NCBI GenBank assembly: GCA_015179045.1
Contig: WHUZ01000024.1
Span: 186,001-250,000 of the forward strand
Length of the DNA stretch: 64,000 bases
Reading direction: 5' to 3'
DNA from: Kalaharituber pfeilii
Lineage: Eukaryota; Ascomycota; Pezizomycetes; Pezizales; Pezizaceae
Shown: in pieces, positions 9,992-21,210 of the stretch
Numbering within the stretch: the first letter of the stretch is position 1
How the letters are laid out: the number at the start of each line of letters is the position of its first letter
Translations under genes and position numbers: made by a program
The notes under the pieces: model-generated
Told to the model about the DNA's origin: nothing
What the model saw: the letters and a program-made list of their open reading frames with translations, nothing else
Databases searched by the model: none

Positions 9992-11745
9992 TATGTTAGC
10001 AAACCGATACCCGGGCCCATTGTCCGGTCCAGCGGAAGGCTAGCCGGCGTAGCTTTCTAACTCTGAGCCGTTTGTACTGCCGCGACTCGCTCCCGTCCGG
10101 CCGCCAGCCTCTGCGCTTACCCCGAAAAAAAATTCTCATTAACAAAGCAGGCAGATACAAGGGGACGAGCCTGTTGCATTCTGCCGGAGAACAATTGCTG
10201 TTTCGCGAACTCACCTGTCTATTCGCGAATAGATTGTGTTCCTCAGGAACACTGTGTAGGCAACAACACCCAGTCCAGTCAAGAACATGAATGCACCTGT
10301 ATGTACCTATGTATATTCGCTGATGACGCAACCTCATAGTGAGCTACTCTAAGTATCTATGAGATTATAGTAGTAGCATACGTCCGTATGTTCATTGTCG
10401 TCCTCGTTAGTACAGTTACTTGCATTACCGTACTGTGAAGATGTAACCTGTAGATAGTGAAAAGACCCCGCAACAGGCAGTACTACAGAAACCTTGATAG
10501 AAACACTTGATCTAGTATTGAGTAACAATAGCAATACTATTGCTAATGCTTCTCTAGCTGTTACTTACATTGCAGGAGGGTATTAACGCTCCTATATAGC
10601 AATACAACTACCAAAACCAGGATATAGCCTCTAGGTTATATTTCTGGAGTTCCATAGCTCAGGACTACAGCATTTATACATGTGTATTAAGGAATATGTA
10701 TTATCTAATTAGATATATATAGATGGAAATCTCTATCAATCTCTACTTCCTATCCATACCTACACCCGCAAGCTACTCAGATTATATTCTCTTACGTGGA
10801 AAGTTATATTTTAAAGCATTCTGAACATGCCTTATGTTTTAGGATTATATACAAACTGAGTATCAAAATTCACTATCAGCGGTAAAAATATATCTATGGA
10901 CATTAGCTCACCACTTGTTCCATATGTATCCAATTATCATGAAACATTCCAGATCTCTCAAATACATACTATAGAAGGGATACACACTTGCTTAAGACCT
11001 TAAATAGCTATTGTACCATTTGACACCTGTGTAGGCTTCAGATGCCTAATTGCGCAACTACCACCATAAAGTATCATTCAAAATTTGCAATTGGCTAAAT
11101 GAGATGCAGAACTTCCTTTTCTATACCTCTGCTAGCTGTATGTGAAATTTGGTCATCCTCTATGAGAATTTGGCGTTACAGGAGGCTGTTGTTTTAATTC
11201 CGGAAGTGCGCCGGATCCCGGTCAATGACGTTAAGATATACACCTCAGCTTGCACTATTGGTTTCGAGAACTCTTATGACACCTAATGCCAGCGTACTAC
11301 GTAGAGTACACTATACACAGATATAATGCTATGATACTTGGGAAGAGTGTACAAGAGGTACCTGCCTGTAGAGTCATGCATACACATGCAGAAAACACAA
11401 ACCTCTCCATAATTGTTTTTCAGTATCAACAGATTTGACTTTTGCAGCTCAAGTTTATGCTCGCATTCATTGGCTGAATACATTGTGTTATAAATAGCTG
11501 TGTTAAGCCATGTAATGTAATTAGTACAGGGAACTTGCCCTGCTCCCGGTGAATTGGTTTGAATTTTGAATATGATATTCCACTGCAGTGTCATAGCATT
11601 CCGAAAGAATGCCACAACCGGATGTAAGTTACAATACCCTTTCTGGTGTTCTCATATAAAGAGATGATACCCGTGAAATTGGCCCCCGCCTGGGGTAGCG
11701 CTGACACTCGACACTTGGCACCACACTGCGTAGTTACAGACTATC
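9992..11745. other. Noncoding region without recognised gene
   Basis: Moderately AT-rich unique-looking sequence. The only motif noted is at 11203-11227, CCGGAAGTGCGCCGGATCCC followed by GGTCA. It resembles the inverted terminal repeat of the pogo-like element ending at 38141, but it is unpaired. No open frame has coding character. Confidence 0.4.
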
Positions 11746-11796
11746 TGTCATATTGGATAGGGGTCGGGTCGGCAAAAATTATGCAATATGACAGGT
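11746..11796. repeat. Imperfect palindrome with CAATATGACAG ends
   Basis: The segment begins CTGTCATATTGGATA and ends TATGCAATATGACAG, so its two ends are inverted copies. Related words (ATGCAATAYGACAGGTTATC) recur at 11780-11815 and 12911-12960. This looks like abutting transposon termini of a short element family. No transposase frame was found between the copies. Confidence 0.45.
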
Positions 11797-11915
11797 TATC
11801 CAGGATGACAGGTTGGAGTAGAGGTCAATTTTTAAGGTATATACATACAATAATAGCTATAAAGGATACGTACATGAATAAAGAAACTATGGTCCTCGAA
11901 TTCGTCTATCTTTTT

Positions 11916-11973
11916 GATTTTTTTGGGGGGGGTCACGCAACCCCGCATACAGGCTACCAGCCTATGGCAGGGA
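11916..11973 (-). mobile_element. Type-C LINE tail relic
   Basis: T/G-rich start, then GTCACGCAACCCCGCATACA and GGCTACCAGCCTATGGCAGG, the inverted type-C tail also seen at 20520-20556 and 56553-56625. No coding part is preserved. Confidence 0.55.
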
Positions 11974-12505
11974 CCCACCCATATGCCCGGGTCAGGTTAA
12001 GAATTGGTCTTCATCAAGCTGATCCTGATTGACTGAATCAGCGTCTTCTGAGTCTGTAAGTTCTGGGTGATAGGTACGTATCAATCAACATGATCTAATG
12101 TCACTTCTTTAGTGTCAGATATGGCGTCTTCACTTGTATCCACGAATTCCTCCACTTCAATCTTGAGAGTACTAACAAGAATCTCAGAAACATCTGCCAG
12201 AGGGTCCTCGAATGCAAGAAGGGATGGCCCTGTATAGTATATCGATTATTTGCTTTTCAGAAGCAATTTGTGATGGTATCTGCTGACACGGAATGGTTTC
12301 AGGCAGATTGCAGCTCTCGTTGCTTAAGCTCTGGATGCTGCTAAGCAGAGTGAAATAATTGGTAGTGCTCTGACTCTGTAGGATCCTCGTAGACTCGCCT
12401 TTTTACCATAGTGTTAATTGCGGTGTTGATCTAGAAGCATAGTATTACTCTCAACTACAAATATACCAAGGGATAGAAGCATGGATAGGATAAATAATAC
12501 TATCA
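11974..12505. other. Noncoding region
   Basis: No gene is supported. A short minus-strand frame at about 12090-12240 (GPSLLAFEDPLADVSEIL and following) has some coding character but no start or homology I can name. It may be a transposase remnant. Confidence 0.3.
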
Positions 12506-12519
12506 ATTTGCTGCATCAG

Positions 12520-12726
12520 ACTATATTTCCATATCTTCTTTCATGACTTTGACTATATTTCCTGTCATCACGACATTGACCATATTTCCCTTTTCATCCT
12601 CCTTTACTGTCTTGATTTTGTCCTTACTGTATCTCAGAAATAGCTTTCTACTTATACCTCGCCATAGCCCTAAGGGCGGCATGCGAGTAATGATATAAAA
12701 AAAAAAAAAAAGAAAAAAAAAAAAAA
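12520..12726 (+). mobile_element. 5'-truncated type-A element, 207 bp, 14-bp TSD
   Basis: Flanked by perfect 14-bp repeats ATTTGCTGCATCAG at 12506-12519 and 12727-12740. It ends in ACCTCGCCATAGCCCTAAGG, the rest of the type-A tail and poly(A). The body is pyrimidine-rich with repeated ACTATATTTCC-like words and has no frame. The exact TSD shows target-primed insertion. Confidence 0.75.
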
Positions 12727-12740
12727 ATTTGCTGCATCAG

Positions 12741-13018
12741 TATACTGTACCAAAATGAAAATTTTATCACTAAGCATCATGATCCTTGCTAGTATTGGCA
12801 CTATCCAATATGACAGGTCCGGTTTCTAATAATCAGAAACGGGCCAGAGAAATCGCTATCCATCCAATATAAATGAAAATATCCACAGGCCCAGATTTGG
12901 GTCGACAAAGTTTATGCAATACGACAGGTTATCCAGTAAGACAGGCATGCAATATGACAGCTTTATCTGCATCCTTGCCGCTGTCCCCAGTGGGGACTGC
13001 GAATTAATGCGCATCGCC
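12741..13018. other. Noncoding region with repeated CAATATGACAG motifs
   Basis: Contains CCAATATGACAGG at 12807 and the cluster at 12911-12960 with three GACAG-ending motifs, matching the palindromic site at 11746-11796. No gene. Confidence 0.35.
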
Positions 13019-13032
13019 AAGGTAGTCACGTT

Positions 13033-13927
13033 GGGCCCAGACGGACACCACGCGACCCCCGCCGCCCCAACTACGACGCCGACGATGGGGTTCAGCCTCA
13101 TCACCACCATACACACGGAGCCGGTGGAAACCACCCCGGAGGACGTGCGCATCGCCCCGTCTTCACGTGCATCTCGGAGGAGCCCTCCCCCGAACCCACA
13201 ACCCCTACCGCCCTGCCCCCTCTGTGGTCAAGACTGAGACTAAAAAGAGGAAAGGCAAAACGGCTTCAACGGAGCCGTACGCCATCAAACGCAGACTTGA
13301 CGACGCGGAGGCAAAGAGAATAGCCTCCGCACCACCGATCGCTGACAACACAACCCCCAGCAAAACAGCAGCGACCCCATCAGCCCACAGACCCACCTCC
13401 ACCCCACGAGCCTCCGGAACTCACCACCCCGCCCCCAGAACTCACCTCCCCGCCCCAAAGCCAGAACACAGATTCCGACCGGCCCTTACAACATCAGCAC
13501 AAGACACGGAATCGTCATACATGGCATAGCCCGAGGAAGGACCTGGGGAATGTTAGACGATGGTTGGAGGCCTCCAACAAAGACGTAGGAAAGATCCGAG
13601 GGATCAGATGGCTGCGGAGGAAGACACTCTTAGAGGAGGAAGGCAAGAAGACTAGCTCTGTGGTGGCATATTTGGAGACACAGAAGGAAGTCGGGAAAGT
13701 AAAGCTTGGAGGAAAGTGGTTGCGGACGAGCGTGTATGAGCCGGACAGAGGAAGGAATTAGACAGGTCCCGGCACACGACTCTTAGTTTGGACGTCTCAC
13801 CCGCACCCTGCATGAATACCGCGGGCACTACATGTAGTTATCTGACATCCTTTTCGTTAATTCTAATAAAACCCTCGCCATAGCCCTTAGGGCGGCATGC
13901 GAGTACTGATATATAAAAAAAAAAACA
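13033..13927 (+). mobile_element. ORF1-only LINE derivative, 0.9 kb, 14-bp TSD
   Basis: Bounded by perfect 14-bp repeats AAGGTAGTCACGTT at 13019-13032 and 13928-13941. The body carries an ORF1 remnant. About 110 bp after the ORF1 stop comes the type-A tail (CCTCGCCATAGCCCTTAGGG) and poly(A). The layout is the same as 2642-4043, but this copy is 5'-truncated by about 500 bp relative to it. Confidence 0.8.
13167..13761 (+). pseudogene. LINE ORF1 remnant, frameshifted
   Basis: The N-terminal part (13167-13529) is Lys/Pro/Thr-rich. The conserved C-terminal part (HGIVIHGIAR, then VRRWLEASNKDVGKIRGIRW, ending YEPDRGRN) continues in another frame at about 13510-13761. The homologous block in 2642-4043 is about 65-70% identical. 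It is broken, so it is not expected to make full ORF1 protein. Confidence 0.65.
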
Positions 13928-14183
13928 AAGGTAGTCACGTTCGGCGCTCGGTTTGCTATGGAAAACCTGTGGCTTTGGTTGGTCCTTATATGGCTAGCAT
14001 CAGACGTTTACATTGATACTTATAACAGATAGAAAGGAACAAAATTGAGTCCTCCAGTAACGTAAGGCCAGCTGAAATATCCAACTTGTTGATAACATTG
14101 AACAGGAAAGATGCCGAGTTGCTATTTAAACTAGTGCTATATAGACGCACTCGGCAAAAATGCGATATATATATATATATATA

Positions 14184-14545
14184 TTTTTTTTTATATCAGT
14201 ACTCGCATGCCGCCCTACGGGCTATAGCGAGGGTTTATTAGAAATAAAGGAAAAAAATAATAGATAGATACATGTGGTGCCCGCGGTGCTCATACATGAT
14301 GCGGGTGAAATGTCAGAACCAAGAGTCATGTACCGGGACCTGCCTATTTCCTTCCTCTGTCCGGCTCGTACACGCACGTCCGCAACCACCTTCCTCCGAG
14401 TTTCATTTTCGCAATTTCCTTCTGTGTCTCCAGGTATACCACCGCAGAACTGGTCTTCTTGCCTTCCTCCACTAAGATTGCTTTCAATGCGGTATAAGTT
14501 TTTATTTTCGCGCCCGCCATTATCTTCGCAGGTTGAAAGATCAAC
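14184..14545 (-). mobile_element. ORF1-only LINE derivative, 5'-truncated, minus strand
   Basis: Poly(T) and TATATCAGTACTCGCATGCC at the left end give a minus-strand type-A tail. Upstream of it on that strand is the ORF1 C-terminus (LVEEGKKTSSAVVYLETQ, ending VYEPDRGRK), with the same 3' UTR as 13033-13927. This third copy shows that the ORF1-to-tail junction is a fixed family structure. (TA)n at 14166-14183 adjoins the tail. Confidence 0.7.
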
Positions 14546-14730
14546 GGCCAATAAGCAACACGCTTTCAGGATGAGTTGGCATACAGTAAGCAGATCCCAG
14601 GGATAATACAGGAGAGTCTACGCATATATGTTTCGAAATTGCGGAAAAAAACGAGAAGAAATTGTTATTTGTCATTACGATGGATCTGCGCGAAGCGCTC
14701 AAGATACACTAAGGACCGTGCGCTTTTTTA

Positions 14731-17700
14731 GCTCGAGCTGCAAGGTTGGAGAGAATACAATTTCTTTGAACGGCTTCATGTTAAACCCGAAAGCGATGTC
14801 ACTCTTTACAGTAATAAAACAGAAATCGATACAGAATTACATACAAGCCCAGCGCCCTACATAGAGGTTACTGCGGCCTTATTACCACGCGAGGAACAAA
14901 GAAAACAAAAAGGAAACATGTACCTTACTATCCAAGCATACTATCCGCGTGGTCTTAGAGTTACATAACACATGATCTCAAACAAAGCCCGCACCCTCGC
15001 TGGGCAGCAAGATATTCTGGTCCGCCTATCATCAACCTTGCTCCCGCCTCCGCCTCCCTATGCGTGCTATTTTCGTTGTTTTCAGCAACGGCGGCGATGC
15101 AACCATGATCCGGCAGTCGGAAGGTGAAGTGTTTAAAACAGCGCCCGGGGTATTGCTCGGCGTGATAGGATTACTCGAGGCTGAATAGAGGACCAACACA
15201 GGTGCCATCCGGAACAATATGTTTCGCCCTACGAAGAAAGGGAACCTTTGGATGGAATGCTGTCGGGCGAAACATGAGAGTAGTAATCCTCCGCAAGCGG
15301 ATGACCTCCTTCCGTGACCATACGCATGTACAAGGCTTGTAGCACGGGTCCTTCAAATCATTCGGCTCAACTTCGATCCTCCCAAGTTCCTGGCAAACAA
15401 GAAGCAAGCGACACCCCGACATCCAATTTAGCCAGTTCGGGAGAGCATTCTGGGGAACTGTAATATCAACGAGAGCATAACGCCTGGAATCTTCAATTCC
15501 AACATTAGGAAGAGATTCATCCTCAAGAGTAGAAAAAAGAGGAACCTCCAATTCTCCGTACGAGGCTTCATATGTATTTTCGCTTTTTCTGAGCCTGCAT
15601 GACTCGTATAGAGTACTGTTGCAGATGAGACCACCGAGTTGAAACGGGAAGAGTATCTTATTTATAGGAGGTTGGGGAGCTCTCCTATTAATCTGGTTTC
15701 TCTCTCGCAGTGAAACAGAAGGAAATTTTATGACTTGGTCCCAACTAGGAAACCAATAATCCTTGGAGGGGTGAGGAAATAGCGTGACTAGTTGGTGGGC
15801 GAAAGTAAACTCAGGCGAGTTCTTAGAAGCTGTATAAATGCGATGCATCCAACCATTCCATGCTTCCTGAGGCGTTTCAGTTTGCTTGTATATCGGCAAC
15901 TCTCGAATGTTAGGGCTGAGTATGGCCATTAAACCTACTACTTTGTCAAGGTAATTTGTCGCATGCCGTTTACCCATTTCTGTCATTAATACCATCTTTG
16001 AGGTCGTTTCGTTTTTCAAACTTAAGAGATACTGCAGGCGCTGACTGATAGTGATAGTGCCATCAATCTGTTTAAGTTGTGTTAGAAAGAACATGGTCAC
16101 TACTTAAACGAACCAATTTGAGTAACTTGCCTGTGTATTAAATAGGTCCTCAATAGGTGTTGTAGAGTCTCTGCGGCCACCTACGGAAATGCGATCGAGG
16201 TCTACTGCTTCTTGTAATGTCCAAGCCCGGTTCAGCCAGTGATTTTTATGATCCAGCTTCCAGTCTCTCGGCTCGAAAGGCTTTCCCAAGCGATTGAAAT
16301 ATATGATAACTGGTGAAGGCGCGCAATACAAAAAACCAATCGTCGGCACATCGATTTTCCACTCTGTGATGCGAAGTTGTTCTCGCCGTTCGAATTCTTG
16401 TAGTGAATGCATTTTCTCTCTTTCATCCTCTGGATACTCTTGCCGTAGACACAAAACATCCAACCATGCATATCTGCATCCAAGCCCAATGAGGTCTCCC
16501 CGCAAATTTTCCAGCGTTATATCTTTAGGTATTGGAACAGGCCATTGATAGTTATTCACAGATGTCCAGATATGTCGTCTCTCATTCTCTGGAGCCCAAG
16601 CATGTGAAATTGCCCAAATTCGAACTTTACCACCAAAGGAGCGTCTAATCCAAGCTCCCGGAATCACTTTGTTGCTAGCAATATCCCATACACGTCTTGG
16701 GTTCGCCGAGCTGGAAGCATTATATATAAATTCCAAGTCTTGATCTTCTTTTGTTTTGATGAATTCGGCACGGTCATCATAAGCGCAGCAAGTAAGACTA
16801 GGATCGAAGTCGTCAGGTCTCCAAAGGAAACCATTAGGCAGAAGGCTATCATGATGTGCCATTACGGCCCCAGCCCAGGCGTAAACAAAGCCGAACGGAG
16901 AATCGCTGTTGATAAAGTATTGTAGCCAGCATAGATCAAATGCATCATCCTGCCAGTCACACCAGAAGCGCCTCAGCTCGTAGCGTAGCTCGTTAATGGT
17001 AAATGAACCACACGGAAACTTAGCCTCAAATTCTGTGAGGACCACAGCCGCCTGTCTTCCCTGTTCACGTGCATTGTGGGTGCTGCAGCACTGCGTTGTG
17101 ATAGATGCTGGCCATGGGTTTGCGGGACAATTGCTGACTAATCTTCGTTCATCTGCACTAGAATACTTTCCTGCCTTTCTTGTTTTCCATCGGTGTAATC
17201 GTATCGTCCTTATAATCAAGTAACGCGAAAAACTGCTTACTACCAAGACCGCTGACAAGGTAAGGAACGCGGCTAAAATCTGAAATGCGGAGAGCGCGGC
17301 TAAATCGTGGCAAATTTTGGCGAAGAATGTGGTAGGGCGCAGGAATATGGCTTCGAATACGGCTAAGATCAGGCCTTGGCCGAAGGCTTCGAACGCAGCC
17401 AAGACCCTGATAGGGAACGTAACGAATGTCCAGATTGCGGCTAAGACCCTGAAGGGAAACATAGCTAATGCCCAGAATGGGGCCAAGACTGTCATGACTA
17501 AGGAAAGAAGTGTGATTAATGGTGCCCAGGCTGCATCGGGGTGTTGGTATGCCCAGATAAGCATTATGCCAAGCGGCGCGGCTAATGATGCGCAGAGCAA
17601 CACAAATCCAACTTCACGTTCATCCTGAGGAGGAGGCCAAACAACTGCCAAGCGTAGAAGTATGCCAAGGGACGTGGCTAGGGATGTGCAGACCGCAGCT

Positions 17701-18911
17701 AACGTGAAGGGGAACAGGGCTAATGCCGCTAATGATGCTAAGCACAAAACCAGCTGCCGGCGGTCACGATAAAGATCCTTTGCTTCCTTTAGGGCCTTGA
17801 TCGCACCGTCGTTAAACATATCAAGTATTAAGGCTCCTGATACGAATAACACCCACACCAAGGATAAGCAGAATACCACCCCATGAATCGCTTGGATGAT
17901 TCCGTACACCACCAGTTGGATGGCCATTGAATCTCGAGTAATTAATCGCAATTAGAGTATTGAAAAACGAAACCGTCGCAATGTGTTGCCGTAGCTATAG
18001 CATTCCACGAAGGGCGGGTAATTCATAAAGTGAGTTTATATATTTTTCCTGCTCCTCAGGAATCGGTCATTATAAGGATACACAGCATCACATTCCCAAC
18101 AAACGAAAAAGCAAGAGGGAAGGGGAGCAGCGGGGTAACAGCATGCTCAAAGTCATTTTTGGGAGCAACGGAAAAAAGTAAAAATAAAACAACTAAAATG
18201 CGACAACGGAAAAAGTAGCAGTTACTTGCAGACGCGACACCCTTATTATTCTGTATTTTAGAACGTCTTGTGAAATTTACAGATCTCGGATGAACATTGC
18301 CACTCATCCTTGTACTCATCCATGTAGCAAGGCGCCTCTCCTGTATACTAGAACCATCTAAAACCAGATCCGTAGGATCCATTAATGTCTAGGATCTTGA
18401 GACGGGGTAGTAGCTGAAAAGAGTCACTCTGCAAGACATCAGCTGCAAGTCTTAGCTAGTACCACGATGCAAAGAGAATTCAGTTCAGTTAGCAAGGATA
18501 TATGTATTCACAGCCTCCTGTTATCCAGCTCAGCTGAAACTAAAATTCAGTCTAGTGAAGGAATGTCCCGCGATCGTTGTAGACGAACGTAATACCGTCG
18601 CTGCAGGATGTGCAGATGCACGTTGTGCTGGTTTGTGTAGAGTACAGGGATGCAGCCATGCACTCGAGAACCTCACTGGCTACACCTGCATAGCTACCTA
18701 GATCGGCGGTAGGATACGGTCTCTCCATAGGAGTTCTGTCGCTACACCACAACAGGCACTTTAAAGCTCAATTTAGCATTAGTGCGTTCATCCCAGCCGT
18801 ATTATCGATATGCATGTACTCGAGTTCAAAGCATTGGCAAATGAGCACTTGCCACGAGACCTCTGGGTTCAAGAGTACCTTTTTTTCTTTTCCTGATACG
18901 AGCCTTACTAT
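14731..18911. repeat. Segmental duplication, copy A (HET gene and flanks)
   Basis: Homologous in the same orientation to 56966-63012. It covers the 3' flank, the complete HET-domain gene and about 1 kb of 5' flank, with about 85-92% identity by eye. Left boundary words: GCTGCAAGGTTGGAGAGAAT versus GCTGCAAGGTTAGAGAGTAT. Right boundary: TTTCCTGATACGAGCC in both. Copy B has two length differences: an extra ~490-bp coding repeat and a ~640-bp insertion at about 62281. Confidence 0.85.
15171..17927 (-). CDS. Membrane-anchored HET-domain protein (paralog A)
   Basis: Exons 16131-17927 and 15171-16067 give about 897 residues. The start MAIQLVVYGIIQ is the first ATG in a frame conserved with paralog B. 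Residues 1 to about 220 are a series of hydrophobic helices with repeated ATFPFRVLAA-like blocks, so a polytopic membrane anchor is likely. A soluble linker follows, then a HET domain at about 435-600 with RIWAISHAWAPENERR, CRYAWLDVLCLRQEY and NRAWTLQEAVDLDRI. The C-terminal ~300 residues (SQRLQYLLSLKNE.. to FSLE) are specific to this pair. HET domains trigger cell death on fungal non-self fusion in known systems; that role here is inference. The intron (63 nt) uses a GC donor, CAG/GCAAGT, with branch CTAAC and acceptor ACAG. No internal stop is seen apart from the intron. Confidence 0.82.
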
Positions 18912-19939
18912 ACCTAAAACTGAATTTACTCTCTTATGCAATATGTCGCTGCAGGAAGTAAAGGTGACCCTGGCTATGCCAGGGTTAGTCTTCAGATGCA
19001 TACTAGCTGCATAACTGGGAGTCTGGCAGATGCCCCATAGCAACGCAACATAGCATGGATAATCGAACAAAAGTCTTCAGAACTTTTATATGGGATTTAC
19101 GTACAAAAACTTCTATCATGAAAATAATAAGGTGTCGCAGCCCCACCAGCAGCAATAATAGCTCAGAGTCTATCTGGCATACTCCTAACTAATGACAGAA
19201 ACCTCTCCTTCATTATTTTTACCCATTCTTCTTGTAGCTTTTCCCTTCAGTACCTCTCTGTCCTTAATCCGACAGCAGATTTGCATCGTCACGTAGTGTA
19301 ATAATTCTAAGACGCTCACCTCGTGTAGTCTCTCTATATTCCGGAACTTGCTCGGACTGCCAAAATAATCTTTTCGGGTTCCTCGTAGCTTCATTGCTGC
19401 TGTAACTTATGCGCGTACCGGTAATATAGCTTCTGTTGACACTAAGTGTCTAGCGACACGCCTAAATTACAGTTGTTGTCCACATCGCGTTACCTAGAGG
19501 AAGCTTGGCAATGCAGTGCATAGCGCTTCTGAAGACTTACCCTTGACCCCGAGTACGGTGGTGAAGGAATGGGCAGGATTGTTTGCGCACACAGCTAAAA
19601 CACTATGTCAAAGCGAAGAACATTTCGGTACTAATAATTCAGGCGCAGCAAAAGTCTACTTGCTATAGTGAAATGCCTTAGGCAATTAGACCTTCCAGAG
19701 GATATGCAAGAAGTGTATCTGACTGCTTCAATATTATAGACATTGCAGATAATGCAAGTGACTTGCCATCAGCATTGGGGAATAATTTGCAGAAACTCTT
19801 CCAAATCATTTCCAAAGCGGCGTTGAGATGGGATGAGACAAGGAGTCCGCTAAGGATTACTAAGTTCGCACTCGAGGTCTAAACATCTTACAATGAAAAT
19901 GCCCCGCATTTTGACCAATTCTTTCCGGCCCTGCCACAA
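18912..19939. other. Noncoding region beyond duplication A
   Basis: No gene is recognised. The sequence is unique-looking with no tail or TIR motif. Short frames lack coding character. Confidence 0.35.
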
Positions 19940-20556
19940 ACACGTGGCCTATCGCTATCCAGTGGGTAGGGGCAAAAGCTGCCGTATGGGATGGAGAGGT
20001 TGCAGGCAAGAGGGAAGGCAATGAGAGAGCCGGTAAGAAGGCGAAAGAGGTTGGCGGCAGGTATGATGGGCAAGCCATGGAAGGCGTTCTGCATCGAGAG
20101 CTAGTCCGGAAGAGAGAGGAGGAGAGGGAACGAGCTGGTTTTGGAAGAGGAGAATCTCTGAGGTGGCGCAGCCTTACAGGAGTGCCCTCACCAACTGGAG
20201 AAGGCAGAGCCATGTAGAGGAGGAAGATCGGTGGCTAGAAGGCGTCCGAACAGGAGAGAAGTGCTGAGCATGTGGGTGTTCGGGTGCGCTGAACAGGAGT
20301 GGCCTCAGAGGAAGGACAAGGATGGGGTGTAAGCCACCTGGCAGTGCTGGGAGGACTTAGAGGAGAAATGCTGGAGGCACGAGGGAGAAGTGGTTGAGGA
20401 ATGGTTCGCGGTCCACGATCTGGGCTAGCCTGACGGCCTAATGTGTGTACGTAGAGCATATAGATAGGCAGTTGCTCAACCTGACCCAGGTACATGGATC
20501 ACTCACTACCATGAGCTGGTAGCCTGTATGCGGGGTTACGTAACCCCTCAAAAAAT
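19940..20556 (+). mobile_element. LINE 3' fragment with internal deletion, type-C tail
   Basis: Homologous to 55735-56600. It keeps the start of the RNase H block (AVWDGEVAGK), then jumps to EGNERA. About 225 bp encoding the RNase H centre are missing relative to the other copy. The downstream basic region (ELVRKREEERERAGFGRG) and a type-C tail (GCCTGTATGCGGGGTTACGT) remain. Stop codons interrupt the frame, so it is inactive. Confidence 0.65.
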
Positions 20557-21208
20557 GAAAACCGGTGGTCTTCATATTATAACCAGTGCCGCTTGTATTA
20601 TTTCAAAATGTGCCAAAGAGTACATGCATGTTCTAGTGCGAACTCCGTAGGACTAGATTGCATGCAAAGCTTGTGATAACCTCGCATACAGTACTTTGCA
20701 GCGAAATTCCAGTCAACGAGAAGCATTACACTTTTACCCCGCATGCCCTGCCGTGGCCGAGGCCTGCAAAGTGGAATTATGTAATTTTTTTTTTAAAAAA
20801 AATCACCCCGCATGCTCCACCTGTTCAAGGGTGGTTATTGCAACGACGCACTGTTACTATCCGATTCACGAACCATCGACAACAGCGCATGAAGAGTAAA
20901 CTGGCAAAATTAAGATATGGGGGTAATTACTCTGTACTGGGTAAACTGATGGGCTGCTAATATTGATCAAGTACATGTTGTGCATGGTAGTGATACCAAC
21001 TGTAGTTGGTGCTTGTCAATCCTACATACCATTTTCCGTCATGATGCCATGCGGTCGGAGTCGGTTTTTTCCGAGCAGGTCGAGTTTTGTCATGCCACAA
21101 GCTCGATAAGGCTGCCGGGGCAGTCTGCGTGAGCGCACGCAGGAGGCTCGGTATCTTGAGGAGCACACACCCCACGTTAATAATCCAGTCGTTCGAAAAA
21201 TCCCGCCC
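20557..21208. other. Noncoding region with a degenerate type-B tail
   Basis: GCCCTGCCGTGGCCGAGGCC and GTGGAATTATGTAATTTTTT at 20743-20800 are a decayed type-B tail. CACCCCGCATGC at 20811 may be part of another tail. No gene. Confidence 0.4.
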
Positions 21209-21210
21209 TA

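Noticed and set aside
15171..16100. C-terminal HET exon as an independent gene
   Set aside because: In both paralogs it is joined in frame to the HET exon by a conserved GC-AG intron, and its apparent start is inside that intron.
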